Source: Sphingobacterium sp. PCS056
GTDB taxonomy: Bacteria; Bacteroidota; Bacteroidia; Sphingobacteriales; Sphingobacteriaceae
Reading direction: 5' to 3'
Length of the DNA: 64,000 nt
Assembly (NCBI RefSeq): GCF_023273895.1
Contig: NZ_CP096883.1
Location: 4,092,001 to 4,156,000 of the forward strand
Shown in pieces: positions 54,971-63,935 of the stretch. The stretch's first letter is position 1. The number at the start of each line of letters is the position of its first letter. The notes under the pieces are model-generated. The model worked only from the letters and a program-made list of their open reading frames with translations. It was not told the DNA's origin and did not search any database. The position numbers and the translations under genes were made by a program.

Positions 54971-55062
54971 TTCAGAAGGCCTTCTGAATTTTTTGGGAAG
55001 TAAGAGTGTCACTCACGGGAGGCAGAAGCTGCTTCCCAAACCGGCTAACGACTACCGTGAGT
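54971..55062. ncRNA. Possible structured RNA or leader
   Basis: Two palindromic elements lie together. TTCAGAAGGCCTTCTGAA (54971-54988) is a perfect 18-bp palindrome followed by TTTTTT on the plus strand. At 55011-55062, outer arms ACTCACGG/CCGTGAGT enclose a hairpin GGGAGGCAG-AAG-CTGCTTCCC (55017-55037, one G-T). The pairing is dense for this AT-rich genome and local GC content is higher. No known RNA family recognised. Confidence 0.4.
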
Positions 55063-55266
55063 TCTTCTCATTGTGAAATCTATTTAGTATCTTAGTCTCA
55101 TAAACTAATCAAGCTATCATCTGACTTCGAAAACAAAGGTATAGCGGTTAAAAAGCTATACACCAATCGTTTCCGACATTACTGCTATTACTGATATATT
55201 ACTGGGATTACCGATGTATTTCCGATATTTCCGGTACATGAGGGAAGAATTTAAAGATGTTTTGAT

Positions 55267-55310
55267 TATGGTTTTCCGTAATTACCGATTGGATAATTGA
55301 TTTATTTTTG
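55267..55310 (+). promoter_or_regulatory. Activator-type promoter of the gene at 55316
   Basis: TATGGTTTTCCGTA (55267-55280; one mismatch in TACGG), 22 bases, TATTTTTG (55303-55310). The ATG follows after 5 bases, so transcription would begin at or just after the start codon (leaderless message). Confidence 0.65.
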
Positions 55311-55315
55311 CAAGG

Positions 55316-56530
55316 ATGTCTACGTTCGATAAATTTAAAAAAGCTGTAAGAGAGGCTTACTTAGAAAAAAAATCTCTTGAAGTATTACCTGATGAATTAA
55401 ATACGCCATCACCTGCAAACTTGCGGGAATATAGTTTGATACGCCTTCATGATCAATTGTCTCAGGATGATATTAAAGTCTTTAAAAACTATTTTTCTCG
55501 TCCAAATAAAGATGAGAATATAGAAACGGCTATTAAGTATGCAAACCTAGGTAAACTTAGATCTTTACAGAATTTCATTATTGGTGAAACACTAGCACCA
55601 AGCGAGAAAATCGTCAAGATGGTCGCTATTTTAATAGATTTTCCAAAAAGACCTTATAAAAGTGCTGATTGGATAGAAACTAACATATCCGGCGACTCAG
55701 ATGAATCGAACTTGTATGAAGAAGATGAAACTGGTATTCTTGAAGAATCAAAAGATTGTGAAGAAACGGTTACTTTCCATGAAGGTCAAATAAAGCATGA
55801 AGAAGAATTAATTAATCCAGATAATCAGGTAAAAGATCAAAAAAATGTCGAAGCGAAAACAGTACATGTTGCTGATGCGACATCTACTTTGATAGATACC
55901 CAAACTATCGATAAAGATTCACCAATCATAAAAGATCAGGGAAAACATAGTAATGGTGATAATGGAAAAGTTGAAGAGATAGCGCTATCAGGAGACAATT
56001 TGTTTAGGATTAAAGGTCTTTATGAAACATCGGCAGAGGATAAAAAGCTCACATATACCACTAAAGGATCTACGGAAGTTAATACTACAGCAGTTTCTGC
56101 ACTAAGTCCTATAAAGGGTAAAACTTTTTTCAGAAACAAAACGTATTATCCCTATGGAGGTTTAATAATGGTTATTATTGCAATCGTTATTTATTTATTT
56201 ATAAATAACGACTGTATGTGCTGGAATGAATTCAAGTATATTAAGGTAGATTGTAGGGATAAAACACAACCTAATCAGATCGTAGGTTTAAATGAGGATA
56301 AGCTTCATAATTTTGAGAAAATTAGGAAGCCAGATACCTTGACTAAAGCAGATGTAGGTAAAGTATGGTATTCAAAAATTGATAATGAGGTTGAGTTTTT
56401 CACGAGTTCAGGAAAACACCCTGTACATATTAATAGATCTCTTAAAGCTGCTACAGAACATATCATCACTACTTGGGCAGGTCGTAAAAGTTTAAACTTG
56501 GATAATAAATCCATTGAAGCTTTACCTTAA
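55316..56530 (+). CDS. Hypothetical single-pass membrane protein of the regulon
   Basis: 404 residues: an N-terminal helical domain (about 1-115), a long acidic low-complexity linker (120-260), one TM helix (281-297, GGLIMVIIAIVIYLFI) and a C-terminal domain of about 100 residues outside (FKYIKVDCRD... ADVGKVWYSKIDNEVEFFTSSG). The topology (cytoplasmic helical domain, stalk, TM, sensor-like end) resembles a signalling or anti-sigma-like protein but no family is recognised. It is followed after 21 bases by a small exported protein gene. Confidence 0.7.
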   Translation: MSTFDKFKKAVREAYLEKKSLEVLPDELNTPSPANLREYSLIRLHDQLSQDDIKVFKNYFSRPNKDENIETAIKYANLGKLRSLQNFIIGETLAPSEKIVKMVAILIDFPKRPYKSADWIETNISGDSDESNLYEEDETGILEESKDCEETVTFHEGQIKHEEELINPDNQVKDQKNVEAKTVHVADATSTLIDTQTIDKDSPIIKDQGKHSNGDNGKVEEIALSGDNLFRIKGLYETSAEDKKLTYTTKGSTEVNTTAVSALSPIKGKTFFRNKTYYPYGGLIMVIIAIVIYLFINNDCMCWNEFKYIKVDCRDKTQPNQIVGLNEDKLHNFEKIRKPDTLTKADVGKVWYSKIDNEVEFFTSSGKHPVHINRSLKAATEHIITTWAGRKSLNLDNKSIEALP

Positions 56531-56551
56531 AATCTGTATTAATAACAAAAC

Positions 56552-56863
56552 ATGATAAAAATTTTAATATTCGCACTATCACTAATTGCAGTGACTCTAT
56601 TTGGTCAAAGCCAGTATGCTACAACATCTAATGGTCAAAAAGTGATTTTAAAATCGGATGGGACATGGGAGTATGTAAAATCAAACTCATCGTCTATAAA
56701 TAAATTATCTTCTGAAACAGGTAACTCCAATTTGAAAGAAAAATCTTCAAAGAACCGGAAGAATTCTTCAGCCAGATCATATATCAGAGGTCCACGTGGT
56801 GGATGTTACTACATTAATGGTAACGGAGGGAAAACATATGTGGATAGAAGTATGTGTGATTAA
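56552..56863 (+). CDS. Small exported protein with GPRGGCYYINGxGxKTYVDR motif
   Basis: 103 residues: signal peptide (1-20), a DGTWEY motif (about 36-41), a Ser/Lys/Asn-rich linker and a C-terminal motif YIRGPRGGCYYINGNGGKTY ending in DRSMCD. This end resembles the PBCV basic-adaptor-like motif common in Bacteroidetes secreted proteins. Co-transcribed with the membrane protein before it, and so probably part of the same regulon. Confidence 0.75.
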   Translation: MIKILIFALSLIAVTLFGQSQYATTSNGQKVILKSDGTWEYVKSNSSSINKLSSETGNSNLKEKSSKNRKNSSARSYIRGPRGGCYYINGNGGKTYVDRSMCD

Positions 56864-57259
56864 GAATTGGAAAAGCTGTATTTGATAAATAGGTTAAAAA
56901 CACGCATCATTGTACATAGGTAAAAGAGTAATCTCTAGATGCTCCCACGTTTGTATCATTATTTTTTTGAAGTTTATCATGGATGCTCGCTCCTACAATC
57001 AGTCTAAAAAATATTCAGATATTAGATCATATTCCATACCTTCCTAATGATCTCTCATAAACTCGCTATTTGGTCTATCTTATTTTAAAAATGACTCAAG
57101 ATCGTTGTCTGGAATAAATCCATCTGGAGCTAACTGTCTGCTACTATCAAAAATAAAATGTCATGAGATCTGAAAAGGCAAGCGGTTTTACTATTGCTGT
57201 GTGCACAAGTCTTAGAAAACATACTGTGCCCATATCCTGGATTATTTATAATTCCGTAA
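56864..57259. other. Gene-poor stretch
   Basis: No gene recognised on either strand between the small exported protein gene and the convergent terminator. Confidence 0.45.
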
Positions 57260-57304
57260 GTAAATAATACCCATTTTTAAATATTAATAATGGGTATTAT
57301 TTAC
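57260..57304. terminator. Bidirectional terminator hairpin
   Basis: GTAAATAATACCCATT (57260-57275) pairs perfectly with AATGGGTATTATTTAC (57289-57304), between convergent genes. Confidence 0.7.
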
Positions 57305-57337
57305 GCGATAAAGCGGATAAAATTATTTAATCGAATA

Positions 57338-57808
57338 CTACGGATTAAATACAGACATAATATTATGAAGAATACCTTTGTCGTTAAATTCTAGTATACA
57401 ACTTGTATATTCATTTTCGATAGATTTTCTATTCACATAATATTTGTAATGAGTTTTTGATGGCCCATCCATATTAATCGCAACAAGCTTATTCCCCAAC
57501 AAAGATTTTACTTGTTTATAATTTTTCCCAATTAATGTAGTTTCAATACCACTAAGTCTTACTAAGGGTGATGATGAAGTGATAACCCAAAGTTGTAGAC
57601 GACCTTCACTTTCTTGAAAGTCTAACTCCAAAGGTACTCCTTCATATATTACTTTTGCAACATTGTCCTTCAACCTGAATTTAATCACATCTTGAGCTTC
57701 TTCAACCGCCATTCCAAGTTTCAATTTTTTGTATCCTCTATCAGACATTTGACATAGAGCAGGTAGAGCTGCCAATAAAGCAATACAGATCAATAGGTAT
57801 TTTTTCAT
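57338..57808 (-). CDS. Hypothetical secreted protein
   Basis: 156 residues from the ATG at 57808 (MKKYLLICIALLAALPALCQ signal peptide); a longer frame from 57856 has a poor start. The mature part is mixed alpha/beta with KLKLGMAVEEAQDVIKFRLKD near the N-terminus, like SmpA/OmlA-type domains in which 'G(M)xxxxV' helices occur, but the match is weak. Monocistronic. Confidence 0.6.
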   Translation of the reverse strand: MKKYLLICIALLAALPALCQMSDRGYKKLKLGMAVEEAQDVIKFRLKDNVAKVIYEGVPLELDFQESEGRLQLWVITSSSPLVRLSGIETTLIGKNYKQVKSLLGNKLVAINMDGPSKTHYKYYVNRKSIENEYTSCILEFNDKGILHNIMSVFNP

Positions 57809-57856
57809 ATCCATTTGATAATTTATTTTAATTAATAACAATTTATTTTTATGCAA

Positions 57857-58277
57857 ATATAGATTGACAAACTCATGATATCTAGTTTTACTAGAGTAGT
57901 ATTGGGGCTAGTTTATATTTCAGGACGGGAATTTTATTTGTAACATATTGTTTTTCTATAAGTTATATATTTAATATTATAAACAGCTGAAAATAGTATC
58001 GCAACATATCAAACTGTAACTAAAGATTATTTTGAAGATGATGTCGTCATATTTGATATAGGCTACCTATAGGTGATATTTAAACTACACGAAATACTAC
58101 CCCTTGATATTTATAATATGTAGATGACTATGGCTTACCTTTATCATCATAAAAATAGGTTATAATAAGATTTTAAAAACAGCTATGAATTAAGTGATTT
58201 TACTCTATTGTAATATATTTTTAAACATAAAACTCATTATAATTATCTTTTAGTAAATTTAGTAACATTACATTATT
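57857..58277. other. Intergenic region with an ACTACCCC site
   Basis: AT-rich, no gene. ACTACACGAAATACTACCCC at 58084-58103 holds two ACTAC-type heptamers about 180 bases before the gene at 58278. Confidence 0.4.
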
Positions 58278-59156
58278 ATGAAAAAATTATTTTCAATTCT
58301 TTTTGCGATCATTGTATCATACATTAGTGCTTTTTCACAAACCTCGATTAAATTGCCTTATTTTAAAGAGTATAATGAGACAATTAAAAAATGGCCAGCT
58401 GAGTGGTTAAGTTCAAAAAAGGAATTTGATTTTATCCCTATCTTAAGTATCAAAAAAGTAGATAATGAAATATTTACAATAAATATCGACTTTGGAGGCT
58501 CTTCGTCCGGTATTTTTAAGAATAATGTCGTATACGACCCAGCAGAAACAAAGAAAATACAAAAGAATAATGCTAATGGAAATTTGATGGCTTATCGGTA
58601 TACCGGGTCAGATGACTATTTATGGACCGAAAATATAACTTTGAACGAAATATGGACTAATCCTACAAAATGGACGTCTTCTTCCAATGCCAAAATCTAT
58701 ACGTTTGAAAAATCTATCGGTAATAAATCCGTTTATTCAGCAAATCTTGCTGTTCAGTCAGCAAAGAAATTTCCAGTAAAATTTATATCAACAAATAAGC
58801 AGATTAAAGGAACTTGGGAAGGTTTTACAAATTGGACTTCTGTCCCTACAAACTCATATTTTGAATTAAAAGTTATTACAGAATTAAAAGTTTATAATTT
58901 CAAATACTTTGAAAATGGTACTTTAAAAATGAATTATGATATTACTTATAATGAAGCGAAAACGAAGGAGTTAAGAAAAGAAAACAATACCATTTCGTGC
59001 TATAAAGTTAACGGTTCGCAAGAAGCTTGGATCTATCTATTAAATACAACTATGGGTAATTTATTTGTAAATCCGGAGAAATGGTCTAATGAAAACAATG
59101 CTGTTGTCAGCATTGTAGATTTACAGAAAAATGGAAAATTAATAAAAATTAAATAA
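58278..59156 (+). CDS. Secreted protein with two copies of a novel domain
   Basis: 292 residues with a signal peptide (1-21, AFSQ). Two domain copies follow: about 25-150 and 160-292. In each, a D/NxxxT-K turn (VVYDPAETKKI / ITYNEAKTKEL) precedes a CY/AYR strand and then (W)xxTxWxxxxNA. A single-copy paralogue faces it at 59321. No known family; the repeats suggest binding rather than catalysis. Confidence 0.65.
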   Translation: MKKLFSILFAIIVSYISAFSQTSIKLPYFKEYNETIKKWPAEWLSSKKEFDFIPILSIKKVDNEIFTINIDFGGSSSGIFKNNVVYDPAETKKIQKNNANGNLMAYRYTGSDDYLWTENITLNEIWTNPTKWTSSSNAKIYTFEKSIGNKSVYSANLAVQSAKKFPVKFISTNKQIKGTWEGFTNWTSVPTNSYFELKVITELKVYNFKYFENGTLKMNYDITYNEAKTKELRKENNTISCYKVNGSQEAWIYLLNTTMGNLFVNPEKWSNENNAVVSIVDLQKNGKLIKIK

Positions 59157-59178
59157 TGATTTAGTGTCGTTTTTTATC

Positions 59179-59218
59179 AAAAAGCCCATCTTAATTTTAC
59201 AATTAAGATGGGCTTTTT
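59179..59218. terminator. Bidirectional terminator
   Basis: An 18-bp perfect stem AAAAAGCCCATCTTAATT with its complement around TTAC, T-rich on both strands, 22 bases after the plus-strand gene and between convergent paralogues. Confidence 0.85.
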
Positions 59219-59320
59219 GATGTGTTGGTTTCCCAACTAAACGTTTAATAAAGTGTCGGTTTACTTTAAATAAATTTTGATCAAGCTTTGTAATGTATCT
59301 AAGCTTAGTGTTTAGTAAAG

Positions 59321-59773
59321 TTATCGATTATATTTTGTAATTGTTCCAGCTTTTGTTTTGGACCAAAATATCCAAATTGAACCGTCGCTAAAGTAACTTT
59401 TTCTCTCTATAAGGGATTTAAAAGAAGTATTTAAAATATAAAAGTAATCTCCATTTGAAACTTGATAGCAATTTAATGTTTTGTCATTCCAAGCTATCCG
59501 CTCTGACTTTGTTTTTTGAGGATCATAGATTGCACTTAATCTGACTTTTGATTTGTTATCATCCAAAAACAAATCGTAAGTACTCGATTCCGAATTCAGT
59601 GTAATGACAAATGTTGCAGGATAATTATTCGCGAAGTATTTGAATGTTGATGGATAGTTTTTCTCTTTAATGTTTTTCGTTTGATAGGTATTGAATTTTA
59701 ATGATACCGATTGTGCAAATGAATACAGAGAGCAAGTCAGGAATGTTAGTGTCAGAATGATTATAAATTTCAT
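59321..59773 (-). CDS. Secreted single-domain paralogue of 58278
   Basis: 150 residues with a signal peptide (about 1-21, SFAQ). Residues 75-148 (SAIYDPQKTKSERIAWNDKT then NCYQVSNGDYFYILN) match each repeat of the protein at 58278. The two genes are convergent. Two ACTACCC heptamers lie 70 and 160 bases upstream. Confidence 0.65.
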   Translation of the reverse strand: MKFIIILTLTFLTCSLYSFAQSVSLKFNTYQTKNIKEKNYPSTFKYFANNYPATFVITLNSESSTYDLFLDDNKSKVRLSAIYDPQKTKSERIAWNDKTLNCYQVSNGDYFYILNTSFKSLIERKSYFSDGSIWIFWSKTKAGTITKYNR

Positions 59774-59842
59774 ATTGATAAAGAGTTATTTAATATTTAA
59801 AAATAAATTAAAAGCGATGATAAAACAATTAATGGAATAAGA

Positions 59843-59939
59843 ACTACCCAATCAACAATACATTAATTCACACGTATAATAATGAATATCAATATTTTAA
59901 ACTTATTTAATTTGAGTGGATAGTATTATAAAACTACCC
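59843..59939. promoter_or_regulatory. Two ACTACCC heptamers upstream of 59321 gene
   Basis: GAACTACCCAATCAA (ACTACCC at 59843-59849) and AAACTACCCATTCAA (59933-59939), 90 bases apart in the same orientation. The same heptamer occurs near 10166, 58096 and 60735. No -7 box is clearly attached. Confidence 0.35.
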
Positions 59940-60190
59940 ATTCAAATTAAATACACAAAACAAATTAATCTACATATTTATACTTCTCTTAGATAGAATA
60001 ACGATGATCATGGACCTTCATGAGGGAAAATCGACTATCAATAGTCGGTGAAATTTGAACCCTAACACTTATTAATCAGAAAACATGTTTACCTGAAAGA
60101 AAATTGACTTTAGTCATCATGAGAAGGCAATGCATACCAGAAGACTTCACGAGATGTCTGTCGCAGTAAACGAAGAATTTTGACATATTG

Positions 60191-60661
60191 CTATAAATAG
60201 GCTGTAGCACAAAGAATAATTATGAGCTGTATCATAGAGCTAAATAACCAAAATAATAATCCGACGAGATATCCTGTACCCGTAACTTTTCCAAATACAT
60301 ATACTGCGGACCAGCTCTGAAAACATCTAAGGATTACCAAAATAGATGTAACAAGCAGACCTATTATCCCAAAAATAGTAAACAACCACTGTAATGTCCT
60401 AGGCACTAAGTTTATAAATATCATCTCTGGGAATAAGAAATTTAAATTGATTAATAAGATAGTAACGGAAGTAAGCATAATAATAGATCTGCTGAACACT
60501 TTTACCCTAATGGAGTGTAGATTAAAGAATGCTAAGGTGGTGTTAGGATAAATAAGCCAAGATCCGATCAAGATAACACTTAATGTTCCGATAGCTGTGC
60601 AGGAAATAATCATGGTAAAGCAACTTTTGTTGTAAATGGAATGATTAGAAAAACAAAACAT
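60191..60661 (-). CDS. Hypothetical four-TM protein
   Basis: 156 residues, or 140 if the ATG at 60613 is the start, which would place the first TM helix at the N-terminus. Hydrophobic segments lie at about 18-38, 57-76, 90-112 and 128-154. No family recognised. It is divergent from the TPR-LuxR regulator gene. Confidence 0.5.
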   Translation of the reverse strand: MFCFSNHSIYNKSCFTMIISCTAIGTLSVILIGSWLIYPNTTLAFFNLHSIRVKVFSRSIIMLTSVTILLINLNFLFPEMIFINLVPRTLQWLFTIFGIIGLLVTSILVILRCFQSWSAVYVFGKVTGTGYLVGLLFWLFSSMIQLIIILCATAYL

Positions 60662-60734
60662 ATGTAAGATGATTGTTTTCTTGTAAAATGTTACAAATAT
60701 CGGTCTGTAGGAGGTTAATGAACAAATTTTATTA

Positions 60735-60778
60735 GGGTAGTTTTAACTATTTAAGGGGTAGTTATTGAGACCCTACCC
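60735..60778. promoter_or_regulatory. GGGTAGTT repeats between divergent genes
   Basis: GGGTAGTTTT (60735) and GGGTAGTTAT (60756) are direct repeats 21 bases apart (two helical turns), followed by CCCTACCC at 60771, which makes an inverted repeat with the first. Their complement contains ACTACCC. Located between the 60661 gene and the regulator gene at 61111. Confidence 0.4.
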
Positions 60779-61026
60779 GAGGATAGTGCATCGATAAAGT
60801 ACCAGAATCTACCTAGAGTGATCTAAAATCGTGAAATGAAAAACAATTCTCTATTTCAAAAAACTGACGAATTCATGCATAAATATCGATCAACTCTTAG
60901 GTCCAATAACTGGCAACAATTTATTGAAATTGAGATATGAATAATCGTGAATCGATAGCTGAAAGATTAAATTCAAAAATACGTAGACTCTTAATAAACA
61001 AGAAAAGTGTTCATATTATATACTAA

Positions 61027-61057
61027 TTGAATTTATTTCCATTTTTTCTTATATTTG
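61027..61057 (+). promoter_or_regulatory. Promoter of the TPR-LuxR gene
   Basis: TTG at 61027-61029, 20 bases, then TATATTTG at 61050-61057 matches the Bacteroidetes -33/-7 consensus; the ATG is at 61111. Confidence 0.6.
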
Positions 61058-61110
61058 TACATTTATAGTAACCTATCCTTAGCAAAGGATTAGGTGTTAG
61101 CCATTGTTTT

Positions 61111-62337
61111 ATGTTTTTCTTTCAAAAGTATTTATTCGTAAGTATAGCTTTACTTTATTTCACACCCCTATTCGGTCAAAATATTGATCATCAATCTTTG
61201 GAGCTTGAAATTTCTAATTTCAATGATAAAAATCAAAATGAAAAATCAATACTAAAGCTAGACAAAATCATAAACGACACAAAGTCTACCGATTACGACC
61301 GTTATCATGCTTATTTACAAAAGTCATTGACGTACAAAAACCTCTATAATTACACGGGAGCACTGACTAATTTAGCATTAGCAGAGAAAGCGGGCAGAAA
61401 TACGATCTACTATAAAGAAACAAGTACACGGGTTTTAATTGAGCAATTGTTTATTTACTTTGATCTAAAAAAAACCGAAGAGTTCCAGAAGTTGTTGGCA
61501 AAAATAAAACCTGAGAATCTAAAATATATTCAAAATGAAACCAGAGCATTTTATGAATGTATCTTAGGAAATCTGGAAATGAGAAAAGGTAATTATGATG
61601 TTGCTGATCAATATTTTGATGGCTGTATTGAACTACTGAAAAAAGGCAATCCAAAACATCTACCTATTATTTATAAAGTAAAAGTAGAACTATATAATTT
61701 GATGGGGAGGCATAAGGAGGCAATAAATGCTTTTGAAATAGGAATGGACTATGCCAACAAGTTTCAGATCGATATTTATAAAATCACGATGCTAGAGACC
61801 ATAATCTACTATTATACCTCCAATGGACAATATAAAGAAGCATATCTGGCGCAAAGTGAAGTAACCCGACAAAGAAAACTTTATGATGCCGCAAATAGAA
61901 GCGGACAACTTAATAACCTTGAAAAAGAGCTATTGCAACAAAGGAGTGACATAGAATTGAACAATAAAAAGAATATGCAACTCGTGCTCAGTACCATCAT
62001 TATATTACTGTGTATTTTAGTTTTTGTTCTCTCTAAACTTTTTCAGTCAAATAAACAACGAAGACTTTTAATTGAAAAAGAAATAAGTCGCATGAGAATT
62101 CAGTTAGAATCATATATTAACCAAACGGAAGAAAATAAAAATGATCAACTATACTTAAACTTAGAAAAATATAACCTGAAACCTCGTCATCTCGAAATCA
62201 TTGAGCTGATTAGAAAAGGGAAAACAAATAAGGAGATTGGTAGTGAATTATTTATTTCAGAAAACACGGTCAAATACCATTTAAAAGTAATTTATGAGAT
62301 ATTAGATATCGATCATCGCTCTGCATTAATTAAATAA
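61111..62337 (+). CDS. TPR-TM-LuxR transcriptional regulator
   Basis: 408 residues: signal/anchor at the N-terminus (FFQKYLFVSIALLYFTPLFGQ), TPR-like helices (about 25-270), a TM helix (about 292-312), a short coiled coil and a C-terminal LuxR helix-turn-helix (about 350-408: LKPRHLEIIELIRKGKTNKE... ISENTVKYHLKVIYEIL). This one-component membrane-bound regulator type is common in Bacteroidetes; the TPR part would sense in the periplasm. Its own upstream region carries GGGTAGTT repeats that might be autoregulatory. Confidence 0.88.
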   Translation: MFFFQKYLFVSIALLYFTPLFGQNIDHQSLELEISNFNDKNQNEKSILKLDKIINDTKSTDYDRYHAYLQKSLTYKNLYNYTGALTNLALAEKAGRNTIYYKETSTRVLIEQLFIYFDLKKTEEFQKLLAKIKPENLKYIQNETRAFYECILGNLEMRKGNYDVADQYFDGCIELLKKGNPKHLPIIYKVKVELYNLMGRHKEAINAFEIGMDYANKFQIDIYKITMLETIIYYYTSNGQYKEAYLAQSEVTRQRKLYDAANRSGQLNNLEKELLQQRSDIELNNKKNMQLVLSTIIILLCILVFVLSKLFQSNKQRRLLIEKEISRMRIQLESYINQTEENKNDQLYLNLEKYNLKPRHLEIIELIRKGKTNKEIGSELFISENTVKYHLKVIYEILDIDHRSALIK

Positions 62338-62680
62338 ATGCTAGACACCTGTTCTTTATCCGTCCTAACAAGGATGTTCTTTTGCTAATTTGTGTCAATT
62401 TTTCTTGTTTTGTGACTAGAGCACAAGAAAAAAGAATCGTATGCTCTCCTTAGCGGAGAAGTGCCGTAGCAACTGCAGATCCAGGATAAATTTTATTCTT
62501 TTCATGGTGTGAAGATCCATACTATATCATATTGGATCGGTGTCCGTAAAGAGAAGAAAGTATCGTAAGTATTTATAGATATTTTTTTAATCCTTTTCTA
62601 TATAAGAAAACGAGGCTTTTACGATATCACTAAAATGACGAAAGCGGTTTTCTGTTCATTTTTTTTGAATAATATATCAC
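62338..62680. other. Intergenic region
   Basis: No gene or clear terminator seen between these convergent genes; short imperfect hairpins only (for example near 62450-62465). Confidence 0.4.
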
Positions 62681-63898
62681 CTAACAGTTGTAATATGCTT
62701 GAGGAATCTCAACTGCTATTTTTGTCATTTGCTCCAATCGCTGAGCAAACTGATCGAAGAAATACGTATCTGCTGTAAAAACATACAGATATTCTTCGGT
62801 GCTAAGATGCACCATAAAATCTGCATATCCAGGTCCTTTGGCGGGAAGGATATTCTGAAAAGTAAAATATTTGATCTCATCAAAATCTAGAATCAGTGCA
62901 GTATCTATCCCTGCAAATCCTATTTTTTGATTAACATCGTCTACCCAGACACCACTTTGGTTTTTCAGTAGTTGATGTATCTTGGAGGGCACATTCTTAA
63001 TCGCACTACTTTTTGTATAACTGATGCTCATATCCAATTTTTTATGAAAGGAAATGATTTCAGTAACCTGCATCACGGTTTCATATGCCTGGTTTTCTAA
63101 AAGATGATGGTATTGTCGTTGGTTGTATAAATGCAACGAAGTACTGCCATCATCGTAACCATAATCTGCATCGTAGGTATAACAAATCGAGGCTTCAATG
63201 CCTTTGCTCAATGCGAACCTTAAATGGCATTGATCATTTCTTTCATAGCCATACTGATCGATGTCGATATCTTCATCGATCCAAAGCTCCCGAAGTTGTT
63301 GGTAACTTTGATCGGTATTGGTTTCATCATGGAGCTGCACAAAAAACTCTTGAACGGGTGCATTTGCTCTTGTATTTTCTGCATATATTTCCAATTGGAG
63401 AATCAAAAGTGCACCGATCCTGACGGGATACTTGAATCTTAAATATTTTACACCAAAATCGCTGAAATAGGTTTCTACACAACCTAATGCTTCCAATTGC
63501 TCATATGTCGTATCCCAAGATACCATCTGCTTAGGTGCTGTATATACTTCGTAGCCAAAATCTTCGTCATCTGGATAGCTGTCCAGAATCTGATAATTTT
63601 GAGCCATTTTCTTGGTCCAAATTTTTACTTTATCGTCTTCCTTTTTGGCTTTACTGACAGCAAAAAAGGTTGTATTGTCAAAATGAAAACGTTCTGAGAG
63701 TTCCGGATATACTTCATCAAACCCATTTAATTCCGTAGAGATATAGTGTTGATGATCTGCAAAAAGGAACAGAAAGGGCACATCGCCCAAAATCTGTACA
63801 TAAGCGTATTTTAAAGTCTGAAGATTGGCCTTTTCGAGATGGCCATGATCTTTGTAAAAAAGCGTATCGCCGTCTATCCAAATTTCTTTTCTATGCAT
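62681..63898 (-). CDS. Hypothetical cytoplasmic protein
   Basis: 405 residues from the ATG at 63898 (MHRKEIWIDGDTLFYKDHGH). The longer frame from 63967 would overlap the end of the preceding gene and adds a basic, unlikely head. No signal or membrane segment. It is rich in aromatic and acidic residues (SYPDDEDFGYEVYTAPKQMV), and beta-strand-like segments at both ends (WIDGDTLFYKDHG; WVDDVNQKIGFAG) hint at two related domains. No family recognised. Confidence 0.6.
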   Translation of the reverse strand: MHRKEIWIDGDTLFYKDHGHLEKANLQTLKYAYVQILGDVPFLFLFADHQHYISTELNGFDEVYPELSERFHFDNTTFFAVSKAKKEDDKVKIWTKKMAQNYQILDSYPDDEDFGYEVYTAPKQMVSWDTTYEQLEALGCVETYFSDFGVKYLRFKYPVRIGALLILQLEIYAENTRANAPVQEFFVQLHDETNTDQSYQQLRELWIDEDIDIDQYGYERNDQCHLRFALSKGIEASICYTYDADYGYDDGSTSLHLYNQRQYHHLLENQAYETVMQVTEIISFHKKLDMSISYTKSSAIKNVPSKIHQLLKNQSGVWVDDVNQKIGFAGIDTALILDFDEIKYFTFQNILPAKGPGYADFMVHLSTEEYLYVFTADTYFFDQFAQRLEQMTKIAVEIPQAYYNC

Positions 63899-63935
63899 TG
63901 TTCTATTTTTTTTATTAGCTAATTTGCTACGGATA

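Noticed and set aside
54803-55012. 69-codon minus-strand ORF across the palindromic leader
   Set aside because: It runs through both structured elements and overlaps the more convincing 58-residue ORF in another frame; the composition is unlike a protein.
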